DNA from: Phycisphaerae bacterium
GTDB taxonomy: Bacteria > Planctomycetota > Phycisphaerae > Phycisphaerales > SM1A02
Assembly: GCA_018665385.1 (NCBI GenBank)
Contig: JABJDN010000031.1
Location: forward strand, 1 to 11,626
DNA length: 11,626 nt
Direction: 5' to 3'
This document shows positions 1 through 6,698 of this stretch, in pieces; position 1 is the stretch's first letter; every line of letters starts with the position of its first letter. The notes below the pieces were generated by a model. The model did not search any database, was not told where the DNA came from, and saw only the letters and a list, made by a program, of their open reading frames with translations. A program made the translations under genes and the position numbers.

Positions 1-9
1 AAGAAAAGA

Positions 10-651
10 ATGAATCCATGGTCGATGGTCGCTGCGCTTTGTGCAGTAGGTCTCTGCCCATTGTTTTCAATTGCTGCCATCTTTGCTGGATTTAGGGCGT
101 TGGTAGAAATTAAGGCTAGGGGAGATACGCGAGGAGCTCGTCTTGCGTTTGCCTCTATTCTTGTAGGAGCGGTTATTTCTGGCTTGTGGGGTGGAGGATT
201 ATTCTGGTGGAATATACATGTTCGTTCCATGATCGAGCATGGTCCAGTTGAAGCTATTACGCAAGGCCAAGATGGGAATGTCACTGATTTTTTAGCAGTC
301 TTCAGTAATCCAACGACTCCAGAAACAGCGAGTGAATTTTTACAAGCCATACACTTGAAGTACGGTTCATTGCAGGGTGGGCATTTAGATAGTGATATTG
401 AAGAATCCCCTGTGGATGGCGATAACCTTTTCCTAGGAATGGTTCCTATGGAAGCGGAACTTACATATGTACTTATGTTCGATACAGGCAAAGCAGTGCA
501 AATGAAGGCGCAATACGAGCTTTTCCATCAAGATTCGAATGGAAATACCTTTACCAATCGCTTCGTTTGGGTGCAGTTGCTCGATGAGGAAGCGGGGAAT
601 CTCGTGTATCCTGCTCAGGCAGTGGAGAACGAAGTACAACATGGAAAGTGA
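10..651 (+). CDS. DUF4190-like two-helix membrane protein with extracytoplasmic domain, function unknown
   Basis: A 213-residue protein. The N-terminus has two hydrophobic segments (about residues 5-29 and 45-67) around a short basic loop containing EIKARGDTRGARLA. This pattern resembles the DUF4190 domain, in which two membrane helices flank an 'I-x-R-G-x-x-R-G-x-x-L-A' loop. Residues 70-213 are hydrophilic and acidic and probably lie outside the cytoplasm; I recognise no enzyme motif there. The ATG at 10 is the first in frame, but codons 1-9 are also open, so a start left of the window cannot be excluded. The 3' end overlaps the start of the ABC ATPase gene by 11 nt, suggesting one transcript with the Mla-like genes. 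A role as an accessory membrane protein of that transporter is only inference from position. Confidence 0.7.
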   Translation: MNPWSMVAALCAVGLCPLFSIAAIFAGFRALVEIKARGDTRGARLAFASILVGAVISGLWGGGLFWWNIHVRSMIEHGPVEAITQGQDGNVTDFLAVFSNPTTPETASEFLQAIHLKYGSLQGGHLDSDIEESPVDGDNLFLGMVPMEAELTYVLMFDTGKAVQMKAQYELFHQDSNGNTFTNRFVWVQLLDEEAGNLVYPAQAVENEVQHGK

Positions 652-1528
652 ACCGGTCATCACAGTCAAAGATTTGGTCTGTCGATTTGGCGACCAAACT
701 GTACTAGACGGGGTAGACCTTGACGTAGAAGAAGGCGAAGTATTAGTAATCATGGGCGGTTCGGGTTCAGGAAAATCGACACTACTTAGACATATGATTG
801 GTACGTTTATTCCAGATGGCGGAACTGTGTCGGTGTTTGGGGACGACCTAGCCTCGTTAGACGAAGATGGCATGAACAAAATCCGTCGTCAGTTTGGAAT
901 TCTGTTTCAATCGGGAGCGCTTTTTAATTCAATGAGTGTTGCGGATAACGTGGCATTATCACTGAGGGAACATACTGACCTTGATCCAGACATAATAGAA
1001 TTTATTGTCAAGATCAAGCTAGAACAAGTCGGGTTGCGTGAAGCAGCTGCAAAATTTCCTGCAGAAATTTCTGGTGGCATGAAAAAAAGAGCAGGCTTAG
1101 CAAGAGCATTAGCACTTGACCCAAAGTTATTGTTCTACGATGAACCCTCAGCTGGCTTAGACCCTGTCACAAGCGCAAGTATTGACCAACTGATATTAGA
1201 CTTGGCAAAAAAAGCAGGCGCTACCAGTGTTGTTGTTACGCATGAAATGGATTCTGCTTTTGTCATTGCAGATCGCATGGCAATGTTAGACAAAGGCAAA
1301 ATGTTGATGATAGACAAACGCGAAGCATTTGAACGCTTGCGCGATTGGCCTTTGGAACAAGTCGATGAACTAGATGAGCGACAACAGCTCATTCGTCAAT
1401 TTTTACGTGGTGATGCAGAAGGTCCATTAACAAAACGAAAAGAAGATTCAAGTTACGCAGAAGATTTATTAGGTGTTGAGGCCCCGCGGTTATCACGCGG
1501 TCCTTCGGTGCATTCCTCAAAGGAGTAA
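641..1528 (+). CDS. mlaF: MlaF-type ABC transporter ATP-binding protein (phospholipid/MCE transport)
   Basis: A 295-residue cytoplasmic ATPase, expected to power an MCE-type lipid transporter between inner and outer membranes. All ABC landmarks are visible: Walker A GGSGSGKS at residues 39-46, Q-loop Q90, signature SGGMKKR at 144-150, Walker B LLFYDEP at 163-169 with catalytic E168, D-loop SAGLD at 170-174 and H-loop H201. The SGGM form of the signature and the SGALFNSMSV stretch after the Q-loop are typical of the MlaF family. The frame is open back to 539, but similarity begins at the ATG at 641 (MESEPVITVKDL), just before the previous gene ends. A GGAG-like site lies near 624-627. The C-terminal 50 residues are a charged, low-conservation tail. 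The MCE gene starts 6 nt downstream. Family assignment is strong; the exact cargo is not known. Confidence 0.92.
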   Translation: MESEPVITVKDLVCRFGDQTVLDGVDLDVEEGEVLVIMGGSGSGKSTLLRHMIGTFIPDGGTVSVFGDDLASLDEDGMNKIRRQFGILFQSGALFNSMSVADNVALSLREHTDLDPDIIEFIVKIKLEQVGLREAAAKFPAEISGGMKKRAGLARALALDPKLLFYDEPSAGLDPVTSASIDQLILDLAKKAGATSVVVTHEMDSAFVIADRMAMLDKGKMLMIDKREAFERLRDWPLEQVDELDERQQLIRQFLRGDAEGPLTKRKEDSSYAEDLLGVEAPRLSRGPSVHSSKE

Positions 1529-1534
1529 AAAATT

Positions 1535-2737
1535 ATGTCGCAAATACGAAACAAAAGACAAAACAACATACGAGCAGGAGTATTCGTCTCAGTGACAATA
1601 GTCCTTGGTTTAGTGGTCTTTACCATTTTGACAAATGCGTGGACGAAACTTACTACGACCACATCTACCTATTCAGTTACATTCCCTGTCTCTGATGGCA
1701 TTGGCTCGCTCGCTTCTGGTTCAAAAGTCCGCTTAGGTGGTGTTCTTGTAGGCAACGTGAGCTCGGTCGCCCCTCGGTTACAGAAAGACACACCTATTAC
1801 TCAAATTGATGTGGAATTCCAATTAGACCAACAGTACACGCTGTACACGAACGCATCGCTCCATTCAAAAGCAGGGCTGCTTGGGTCAACAGGGTGGCTA
1901 TCGATTTCTGATGTTGGTAGTGGCGAAGTCGCAACTAATGAATCAATGTTGCATGGCGATACTGAGACTATGTTATCGCAACTGCTTGGTAAAGACGCTC
2001 AATTGAACATTTCAAAATCACTCGAGGCACTCAGGAAACTAAGTCAAGCGGCGTCTAATGATGGCGGTGCACTTAAAATACTTCTTGGCGAAGAAGAATC
2101 TCGTTCATTGGATGTAGCGATTCGTTCGGCTAGATCTAGCCTAGAGTCACTCGATTCCGTGCTGCAATCTACTGAAGAGATATGGCCAGCGTGGAAACAA
2201 TCAGTAACTTCCATTCTGACGGATACCCAAGAGTTACCTGCAACAGCAAAAGAAACTTTGCACTCTATGCAGACTATTTTGGCTGACATGCAAGCAAATA
2301 TGTTACCGAATGTAGAAAACGCAATGCAATCATTGGATAATGCAATGGCATCACTAGAATCAATGAGTGTGGTATACGAAAAGAAAGCACCTGTATGGGC
2401 ATCTGGAATTTCAGACATCATAAAAAACACCGAGCAGATTTCAGCGCGTGCAGAACAAGCAATCGACGAAATATCTGCAAGCCCATGGCGTTTGCTTTAC
2501 AGGCCTACTGATAGGGAAATTGCATACGAACAATTAAATGCAGCATCTTGGCAACTATTAACCGCGCTGTCTGATTTGAGAGTTTCTGCTGATACACTTG
2601 AAGAGTTATCGCTTTCGGATGACGCTCCAGAAAAAGCATCTATTCTTGCGGCTTCCCTTCGCGAAAGTGCAATAGAGTTTGAGAAAGCGCGAACGGAAAT
2701 TCTTGAACGTATGAAATTGGATTTCCCAAACCGTTAA
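1535..2737 (+). CDS. mlaD: MlaD-type MCE domain protein (membrane-anchored lipid-binding subunit)
   Basis: A 400-residue protein with an N-terminal membrane anchor (about 12-33) followed by one MCE domain (about 45-125), marked by VSDGIGSLASGSKVRLGGV and VGNVSSV. MCE proteins of this kind form hexameric rings in the periplasm that carry lipids. After the domain comes a long, mostly helical region (about 155-395) rich in Leu, Ser, Ala and Glu, able to form coiled coil. It includes SPWRLLYRPTDREIAYE (316-332), a motif I associate with planctomycete MCE proteins. The protein is much longer than E. coli MlaD (about 180 residues), as expected for an MCE protein with a helical tunnel or tail. A strong Shine-Dalgarno AAAGGAG (1519-1525) sits 9 nt before the ATG, inside the end of the ATPase gene. 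The stop overlaps the next ATG by one base (TAATG). Confidence 0.9.
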   Translation: MSQIRNKRQNNIRAGVFVSVTIVLGLVVFTILTNAWTKLTTTTSTYSVTFPVSDGIGSLASGSKVRLGGVLVGNVSSVAPRLQKDTPITQIDVEFQLDQQYTLYTNASLHSKAGLLGSTGWLSISDVGSGEVATNESMLHGDTETMLSQLLGKDAQLNISKSLEALRKLSQAASNDGGALKILLGEEESRSLDVAIRSARSSLESLDSVLQSTEEIWPAWKQSVTSILTDTQELPATAKETLHSMQTILADMQANMLPNVENAMQSLDNAMASLESMSVVYEKKAPVWASGISDIIKNTEQISARAEQAIDEISASPWRLLYRPTDREIAYEQLNAASWQLLTALSDLRVSADTLEELSLSDDAPEKASILAASLRESAIEFEKARTEILERMKLDFPNR

Positions 2738-3582
2738 TGGATGCAACAGGTAAGCACAACATAGAGGTCATTACTTCTTCTCTTGATCCACGTGTGGATT
2801 TATACAGAAGTGTCCGAGATGCAGACTTGAGGGGTAGGCGTCATGTATGCATGGTCGAATCAGAAATGGTTGTGCGTCGGTTGCTTGAGTCGAGTTGGGA
2901 TATTCAATCGCTCTTTCTATCTCCACAAAAATACGAACGCCTAGCTCCATTCATCACAGACCCGTCGACGAAAGTGTATGTTGCAGATGTTACGCTTATG
3001 TCCGAAATCTCTGGTTTTCATATTCATAGAGGTACGCTTGCACTCGTTCACCGTCCTTCTGAAGCCGCACTTTGTTTTCAGAATCTTGTGAGGGTGTTGA
3101 AAGAGAAAGAATCTATAGCGTTGCTTTTGGCGGAGGGGATTACGAACGTTGACAACATGGGCGCTTTGTTCCGCAATGCCGCTGCATTTGGCGTTGACGC
3201 CATCGTATTAGACCACGCATGTTGCGACCCCCTGTACCGTAAAGCGATTCGGGTTTCTATGGGGCACGCATTGTCTGTTCCATGGGCAGTAACGTCAAAT
3301 TGGAACGATGCACTCTGCCAGTTGAAAGCGGAACTGCATGTCACTTTGATCGGATGTGAAACAGGTAACACAGCAAAACCAATGTGGGAAATAGACCCTA
3401 CAAACAAGATGGCATTGATAATGGGCGAAGAAAAATCTGGATTATCAGCAAGCACAATTTCAACATGTGATTATCTTGTTGAAATTCCAATGACACCGCG
3501 AGTTCCATCAATAAATGTTGCAGTCGCTTCAGCTGTTGGGCTGTACGAGTTTCTTGGCAGGAACCGTATCAACGATAGGTAA
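2737..3582 (+). CDS. SpoU/TrmH-family RNA 2'-O-ribose methyltransferase
   Basis: A 281-residue SPOUT-fold methyltransferase that transfers a methyl group from S-adenosylmethionine to a ribose 2'-OH in rRNA or tRNA. Residues 33-107 look like the L30e-like RNA-binding domain of the family, ending in the linker GFHIHRGTLALVHRP. The catalytic domain follows with all three SpoU motifs: motif 1 NVDNMGALFRNAAAFG (137-152, with R146 the usual catalytic arginine), motif 2 LIMGEEKSGLS (227-237), and motif 3 VEIPMTPRVPSINVAVA (248-264). The precise target nucleotide cannot be told from sequence. The ATG shares a base with the stop of the MCE gene (TAATG), which points to translational coupling, although RNA methylation has no obvious link to lipid transport. 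The last 54 nt overlap the end of murA on the other strand. Confidence 0.9.
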   Translation: MDATGKHNIEVITSSLDPRVDLYRSVRDADLRGRRHVCMVESEMVVRRLLESSWDIQSLFLSPQKYERLAPFITDPSTKVYVADVTLMSEISGFHIHRGTLALVHRPSEAALCFQNLVRVLKEKESIALLLAEGITNVDNMGALFRNAAAFGVDAIVLDHACCDPLYRKAIRVSMGHALSVPWAVTSNWNDALCQLKAELHVTLIGCETGNTAKPMWEIDPTNKMALIMGEEKSGLSASTISTCDYLVEIPMTPRVPSINVAVASAVGLYEFLGRNRINDR

Positions 3583-4881
3583 ACCGTCGACGACTTGCGT
3601 ATCATCTATACGTTTGATTTTTGCTCCGAGTGCGGTAAGTGTTTTTTCCATTTGCTCGTAGCCTCTGTCTAGATGGTAGACACGGCTTACAATCGTTTCG
3701 CCCTCTGCTGCAAGACCAGCAATGATAAGGCTTGCAGATGCTCGTAAATCGCTCGCCATTACTGGAGCGCCGATTAATCGGTCTACACCTTGGACAACAA
3801 CTGTTGAGCCCTGCTTTACGAGCCTCGCGCCCATTCTGCTTAATTCCGGAACATGCATGAATCGCTCTGGGTAAATTTTTTCAGTAATAATACTGTTGCC
3901 CTTTGAGAGGCAAAGTAATGCCATCATTTGAGCTTGCAAATCCGTAGGAAAGCCTGGAAAAGGTTGCGTTGTAAACATGACTGGTTTTAAATTGCGATCG
4001 CTCGTCACTTGAACTGTGCAAGATACTGGATCTTGCGATGTATCGGTTTGGTGTACATGCACTCCAACGGTTGAGAGAACATCTGTAACTGCTAGAAGAT
4101 GGTCTAATGGAAATTTCTCGATGGTTACATTCCCATTTGTCATTGCTGCAGCGATTGCCCATGTTCCCGCAACGATTCGGTCAGGCATCACGGTATGTGA
4201 TGCTCCCCCAAGTTGGTCAACACCCTCAATGGTGATTCGTGGTGTACCTGCACCGGAAATTTTTGCGCCCATAGCATTGAGCAACTTCGCAAGATCAGTA
4301 ATTTCTGGCTCACACGCAGCAGATTCGATAATCGTCTTGCCTTTAGCTAGAGTAGCTGCACTCATCACGTTCGCTGTTCCAAGAACAGTCGAACCAAATG
4401 GTCCACCTAGAAATATGGTAGCTCCGTGCAACCGTTCGCATCTTGCAACTATGTCTCCACCCTCAAGATGAATTTTTGCGCCTAATGCTTCAAGCCCACG
4501 TAAGTGTAAGTCAATTGGTCTGTCACCAAACGAGCAACCACCTGGCATGGAAACACGCACTTCACCACGCTTCGCAAGCAAGGGACCGAGCACGCAAACG
4601 CTTGCTCGCATTGTTCGAACAATATCGTAGCGAGCATGGGAGATTGACGAGTCGAGTGATTGAATTTGGATTTGTGAGTTAACTCTTGTTGCAGTGCATC
4701 CAAGTTCCTCAAGTAAGCGAACCATATTTGCAATATCTGAAAGATTTGGTACGCCTTCAAATACAACAGCCTCATCTGTTAGAAGCGTTGCTGCGAGTAA
4801 AGGTAAAGAAGCGTTCTTAGAACCATCTACTGTTATTGTGCCCGAGAGTCGATTGCCGCCTTGTATTGAGAATGCATCCAT
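3529..4881 (-). CDS. murA: UDP-N-acetylglucosamine 1-carboxyvinyltransferase (MurA)
   Basis: A 450-residue cytoplasmic enzyme that adds enolpyruvate from PEP to UDP-GlcNAc, the first committed step of peptidoglycan synthesis. Key residues are present: K22 in GSKNA, the arginine of TMRAS (R92), the active-site cysteine in PGGCSFGDRP (C116), and the aspartate of GFPTDLQAQ (about 314). A cysteine at this site is the form that fosfomycin alkylates; some bacteria have Asp here instead. The start at 4881 (MDAFSIQGG) fits the family N-terminus and is preceded by a purine-rich site. The frame is open to 5049, but that 56-residue extension has no MurA character. The C-terminus runs about 25-30 residues past the usual family end, and this tail is what overlaps the methyltransferase gene. 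An intact murA supports a peptidoglycan-containing envelope. Confidence 0.96.
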   Translation of the reverse strand: MDAFSIQGGNRLSGTITVDGSKNASLPLLAATLLTDEAVVFEGVPNLSDIANMVRLLEELGCTATRVNSQIQIQSLDSSISHARYDIVRTMRASVCVLGPLLAKRGEVRVSMPGGCSFGDRPIDLHLRGLEALGAKIHLEGGDIVARCERLHGATIFLGGPFGSTVLGTANVMSAATLAKGKTIIESAACEPEITDLAKLLNAMGAKISGAGTPRITIEGVDQLGGASHTVMPDRIVAGTWAIAAAMTNGNVTIEKFPLDHLLAVTDVLSTVGVHVHQTDTSQDPVSCTVQVTSDRNLKPVMFTTQPFPGFPTDLQAQMMALLCLSKGNSIITEKIYPERFMHVPELSRMGARLVKQGSTVVVQGVDRLIGAPVMASDLRASASLIIAGLAAEGETIVSRVYHLDRGYEQMEKTLTALGAKIKRIDDTQVVDGLPIVDTVPAKKLVQPNS

Positions 4882-4893
4882 TGGTTTTGCTGG

Positions 4894-4902
4894 TTCCTTC
4901 CT
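4894..4902 (-). promoter_or_regulatory. Shine-Dalgarno-like site that fixes the murA start
   Basis: On the minus strand this reads AGGAAGGAA, ending 12 nt before the ATG at 4881. It is purine-rich and contains two GGA cores. It supports 4881 as the start rather than the longer open frame from 5049. The spacing is a little longer than ideal. Confidence 0.55.
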
Positions 4903-5003
4903 GCGTGTTGCCGTCCTTGGCGATTGTGGGGGGTGCTTAATTGAAATCGGCTGAACTGACCTCAAAAACCCACTTTTTCTTACAATGCTGATGGTAACAA
5001 AAC

Positions 5004-5022
5004 CAAGCACTTTGGGTGCTTG
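5004..5022. repeat. Short inverted repeat (7-bp stem, 5-nt loop) upstream of murA
   Basis: CAAGCAC at 5004-5010 and GTGCTTG at 5016-5022 are perfect reverse complements around TTTGG. No T-run follows on either strand close enough for a standard terminator, so it is more likely an operator or a leader hairpin of murA, or chance. Its right arm overlaps the first CTTGCC copy of the adjacent tandem repeat. Confidence 0.4.
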
Positions 5023-5036
5023 CCTAACTTGCCAAA

Positions 5037-5050
5037 TGTGAGTTATCACA
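5037..5050. promoter_or_regulatory. Candidate CRP/FNR-superfamily operator dyad
   Basis: TGTGA (5037-5041), spacer GTTA, TCACA (5046-5050): a perfect 5-bp dyad. CRP binds TGTGA-N6-TCACA, while FNR/FixK-type regulators use an N4 spacer. This site has CRP-type half-sites with FNR-type spacing. It lies about 100 bp upstream of the predicted transcription start of the beta-helix gene and upstream of murA. A short dyad like this can occur by chance. Confidence 0.35.
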
Positions 5051-5107
5051 CCAAAAACAGGGGCAAGGTGGGTTTGTATCGGTTAGTAATCGGAAATTGC
5101 AAGACTT

Positions 5108-5137
5108 TTGTTTGCGCCTGACTATTCTAACTATAGT
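5108..5137 (+). promoter_or_regulatory. Candidate sigma70-type promoter for the beta-helix gene
   Basis: TTGTTT at 5108-5113 and TATAGT at 5132-5137 are separated by 18 nt. The -10 matches consensus in five of six positions; the -35 matches only the TTG. Transcription would begin near 5144, about 38 nt before the ATG at 5182, which leaves room for the AGGAG ribosome-binding site at 5170-5174. Confidence 0.45.
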
Positions 5138-5181
5138 ATTGATAGAAGATTGCTGATTATGAAGACATTAGGAGACTTGAA

Positions 5182-6558
5182 ATGAAACAAACAAAATTAC
5201 TATCATGTGCTGTTATCACAGCCATTTCTGCCAGTGCGTTTGCAGATACCTTATTAGTTCCCGATGATTATGGTTCAATTCAATCGGCAATTGATGCAGC
5301 TGTTGAAGGTGATGTTGTGAGTGTAGCTGAAGGCATTTACTACGAAACAATCGACTTTTTGGGCAAAGCAATTACTGTGCAAAGCACCAATGGTAGTCCT
5401 CAGGGAACATACATTGATGGCAATGTATCGTCAGGCGTTGTAGTAACTTTCGCTACCGGTGAAACGAACCTGTCAATTTTAGATGGACTTACGATTCGAA
5501 ATGGATTAAACCAAGATGGCGGCGGAGTGTATGTTTTTGAATCTTCACCAACAATCCGCAATTGTGTTATCACTGGTAACACTGCGAAACGATATGGTGG
5601 TGGCTTGTTTATCGACGCAGGCTCGGTGACTATGGAATCAACCGTGGTACGTGCAAATGAAGCATCGGGCGCAGGTGGTGGTGTATATATGCGAACTTCT
5701 TCTGCGACTGTTATAGATAGTTCTTTTGAAAACAACCAAGGCTCTAGCGGTGGTGGCTTGTATATTAAAGACGGCACAGCTGAAATTTCTCTAACGGCAG
5801 TTTCTATAACTGGAAACGCAGGAGCAAATGGCGGTGCGTTATACAACAAAAATAGTTCCATAACAGTTCTTGATTCAACGTTTTCTTCTAACGAAGCAAC
5901 CAAAGGCGGCGCATGGTTTAGTTATTTAAACGGTGATGCAACGATTACAAATACTGTGTTTTTAGAAAATACGGCGACTGACTCAGGCGGAGCAGCAAAC
6001 ATTCGAAGCAACAGTACTGTGGATTTTATAAATTGCACGTTCGATACAAACATAGCGGACAGCGACTGCGATGGCATAGGTGGCAGTGGCGCAATCGACA
6101 TTGCAAGTAGTACTGTGACACTTGAAGACCCAATCATTTGCGTGAACTTAGTATGCGATGTTATTGAAGATTTTTCAGCTTCTGAACCAGTCATCGTCGG
6201 TGACATTATTGGTTGCTCCACAGGCCTCGGTGCTTGTTGTGGTGGCGAAGCGTGTTGGGAAATGGATTACAGTGCTTGTTTAGATGGTGGTGGAGTATTC
6301 CACGGTGAAGATACTATTTGTGAAATGGTTGACTGTTTCGGGATTAATTCTGGAGCTTGCTGCTTGGGATCACTCTGTATTGTTACTGCAAACGAAGCTG
6401 CTTGCGTGGATGCAGATGGCATCTTCCAAGGCATTCAAGTAGATTGTGCAGACGAAGCAGTTGAATGTATAGGTTGCCCTGCAGATCTAAATGGCGATGG
6501 TTCTGTTGAAGTAAACGATGTTATCGAAGTCATTTCATCTTGGGGCGCGTGCCCGTAA
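5182..6558 (+). CDS. Secreted right-handed beta-helix protein with Pmp-like repeats, GACC repeats and dockerin-like tail
   Basis: A 458-residue exported protein. The signal peptide is residues 1-21 (cleavage AFA|DT). Residues 25-55 (VPDDYGSIQSAIDAA ... EGIYYE) match the entry of pectate-lyase-like/DUF1565 beta-helices. Then come about eight coils of about 26 residues, each with an Asn in an F/I-x-x-N-like turn (107, 133, 159, 185, 212, 237, 263, 290), most followed by GGG/GGA plus a hydrophobic residue. Two cysteine repeats starting GACC follow (350-385, 391-429). The tail (432-458) starts CPADLNGDG, ends WGACP, and holds one EF-hand-like loop (D435, N437, D439, S441, E443, D446). The start is supported by AGGAG 7 nt upstream. 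The helix may bind or cleave polysaccharide or act as an adhesin. No catalytic residues are recognisable, so function is open. Confidence 0.88.
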   Translation: MKQTKLLSCAVITAISASAFADTLLVPDDYGSIQSAIDAAVEGDVVSVAEGIYYETIDFLGKAITVQSTNGSPQGTYIDGNVSSGVVVTFATGETNLSILDGLTIRNGLNQDGGGVYVFESSPTIRNCVITGNTAKRYGGGLFIDAGSVTMESTVVRANEASGAGGGVYMRTSSATVIDSSFENNQGSSGGGLYIKDGTAEISLTAVSITGNAGANGGALYNKNSSITVLDSTFSSNEATKGGAWFSYLNGDATITNTVFLENTATDSGGAANIRSNSTVDFINCTFDTNIADSDCDGIGGSGAIDIASSTVTLEDPIICVNLVCDVIEDFSASEPVIVGDIIGCSTGLGACCGGEACWEMDYSACLDGGGVFHGEDTICEMVDCFGINSGACCLGSLCIVTANEAACVDADGIFQGIQVDCADEAVECIGCPADLNGDGSVEVNDVIEVISSWGACP

Positions 6559-6637
6559 GGAACAGAATTGCTTCCTGCCTGGAAATAGGATATTAACCAG
6601 GTAGCAAAGCCGATACATAAAGGGATAGTAAATAAAA

Positions 6638-6665
6638 AAGACCCCACTGCTTGCAGTGGGGTCTT
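6638..6665. terminator. Bidirectional rho-independent terminator between convergent genes
   Basis: A perfect 13-bp inverted repeat, AAGACCCCACTGC (6638-6650) and GCAGTGGGGTCTT (6653-6665), with only TT between the arms; in practice it should fold with a CTTG tetraloop. On the minus strand it is followed by CTTTTTTATTT, a good T-run, placed about 34 nt after the stop of the PEP-CTERM-like gene. On the plus strand the tail is only GTATTT, so termination of the beta-helix transcript may be weaker. Confidence 0.92.
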
Positions 6666-6698
6666 GTATTTGGATAGCTGTTTTTTACATCGCGATGA

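Larger units (their letters stand above)
4882..5181. other. 300-bp divergent intergenic region between murA and the beta-helix gene
   Basis: This spacer separates two genes read in opposite directions and should hold both promoters. A likely promoter for the rightward gene is at 5108-5137. I could not pick a convincing -35/-10 pair for murA. Structures seen are a 7-bp stem CAAGCAC/GTGCTTG with a 5-nt loop (5004-5022), a tandem CTTGCCTAA-CTTGCC repeat (5019-5033), and a TGTGA-GTTA-TCACA dyad (5037-5050). No convincing small gene was found. Confidence 0.6.

Noticed and set aside
539..640. In-frame N-terminal extension of the MlaF-type ATPase
   Set aside because: It lies wholly inside the previous gene and has no ABC similarity; the ATG at 641 fits the family start.
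4016..4471. Plus-strand open frame antisense to murA
   Set aside because: Composition and position fit a shadow of the murA codons; no domain character.
4882..5049. In-frame 56-residue N-terminal extension of MurA starting at 5049
   Set aside because: No MurA-like sequence in it; the family N-terminus and a purine-rich ribosome-binding site point to 4881.
5159..5185. Eight-codon ORF (MKTLGDLK) whose stop overlaps the beta-helix start as ATGA
   Set aside because: Very short, no ribosome-binding site of its own, and it contains the AGGAG of the real gene; most likely chance.
5400..5903. Minus-strand open frame antisense to the beta-helix gene
   Set aside because: Its Pro-rich repeats are the reverse complement of the Gly-rich beta-helix codons.
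5494..6060. Regular repeats considered as a CRISPR array
   Set aside because: The period is in the protein (about 26 residues, 78 nt), the DNA copies are degenerate, and the frame stays open throughout.
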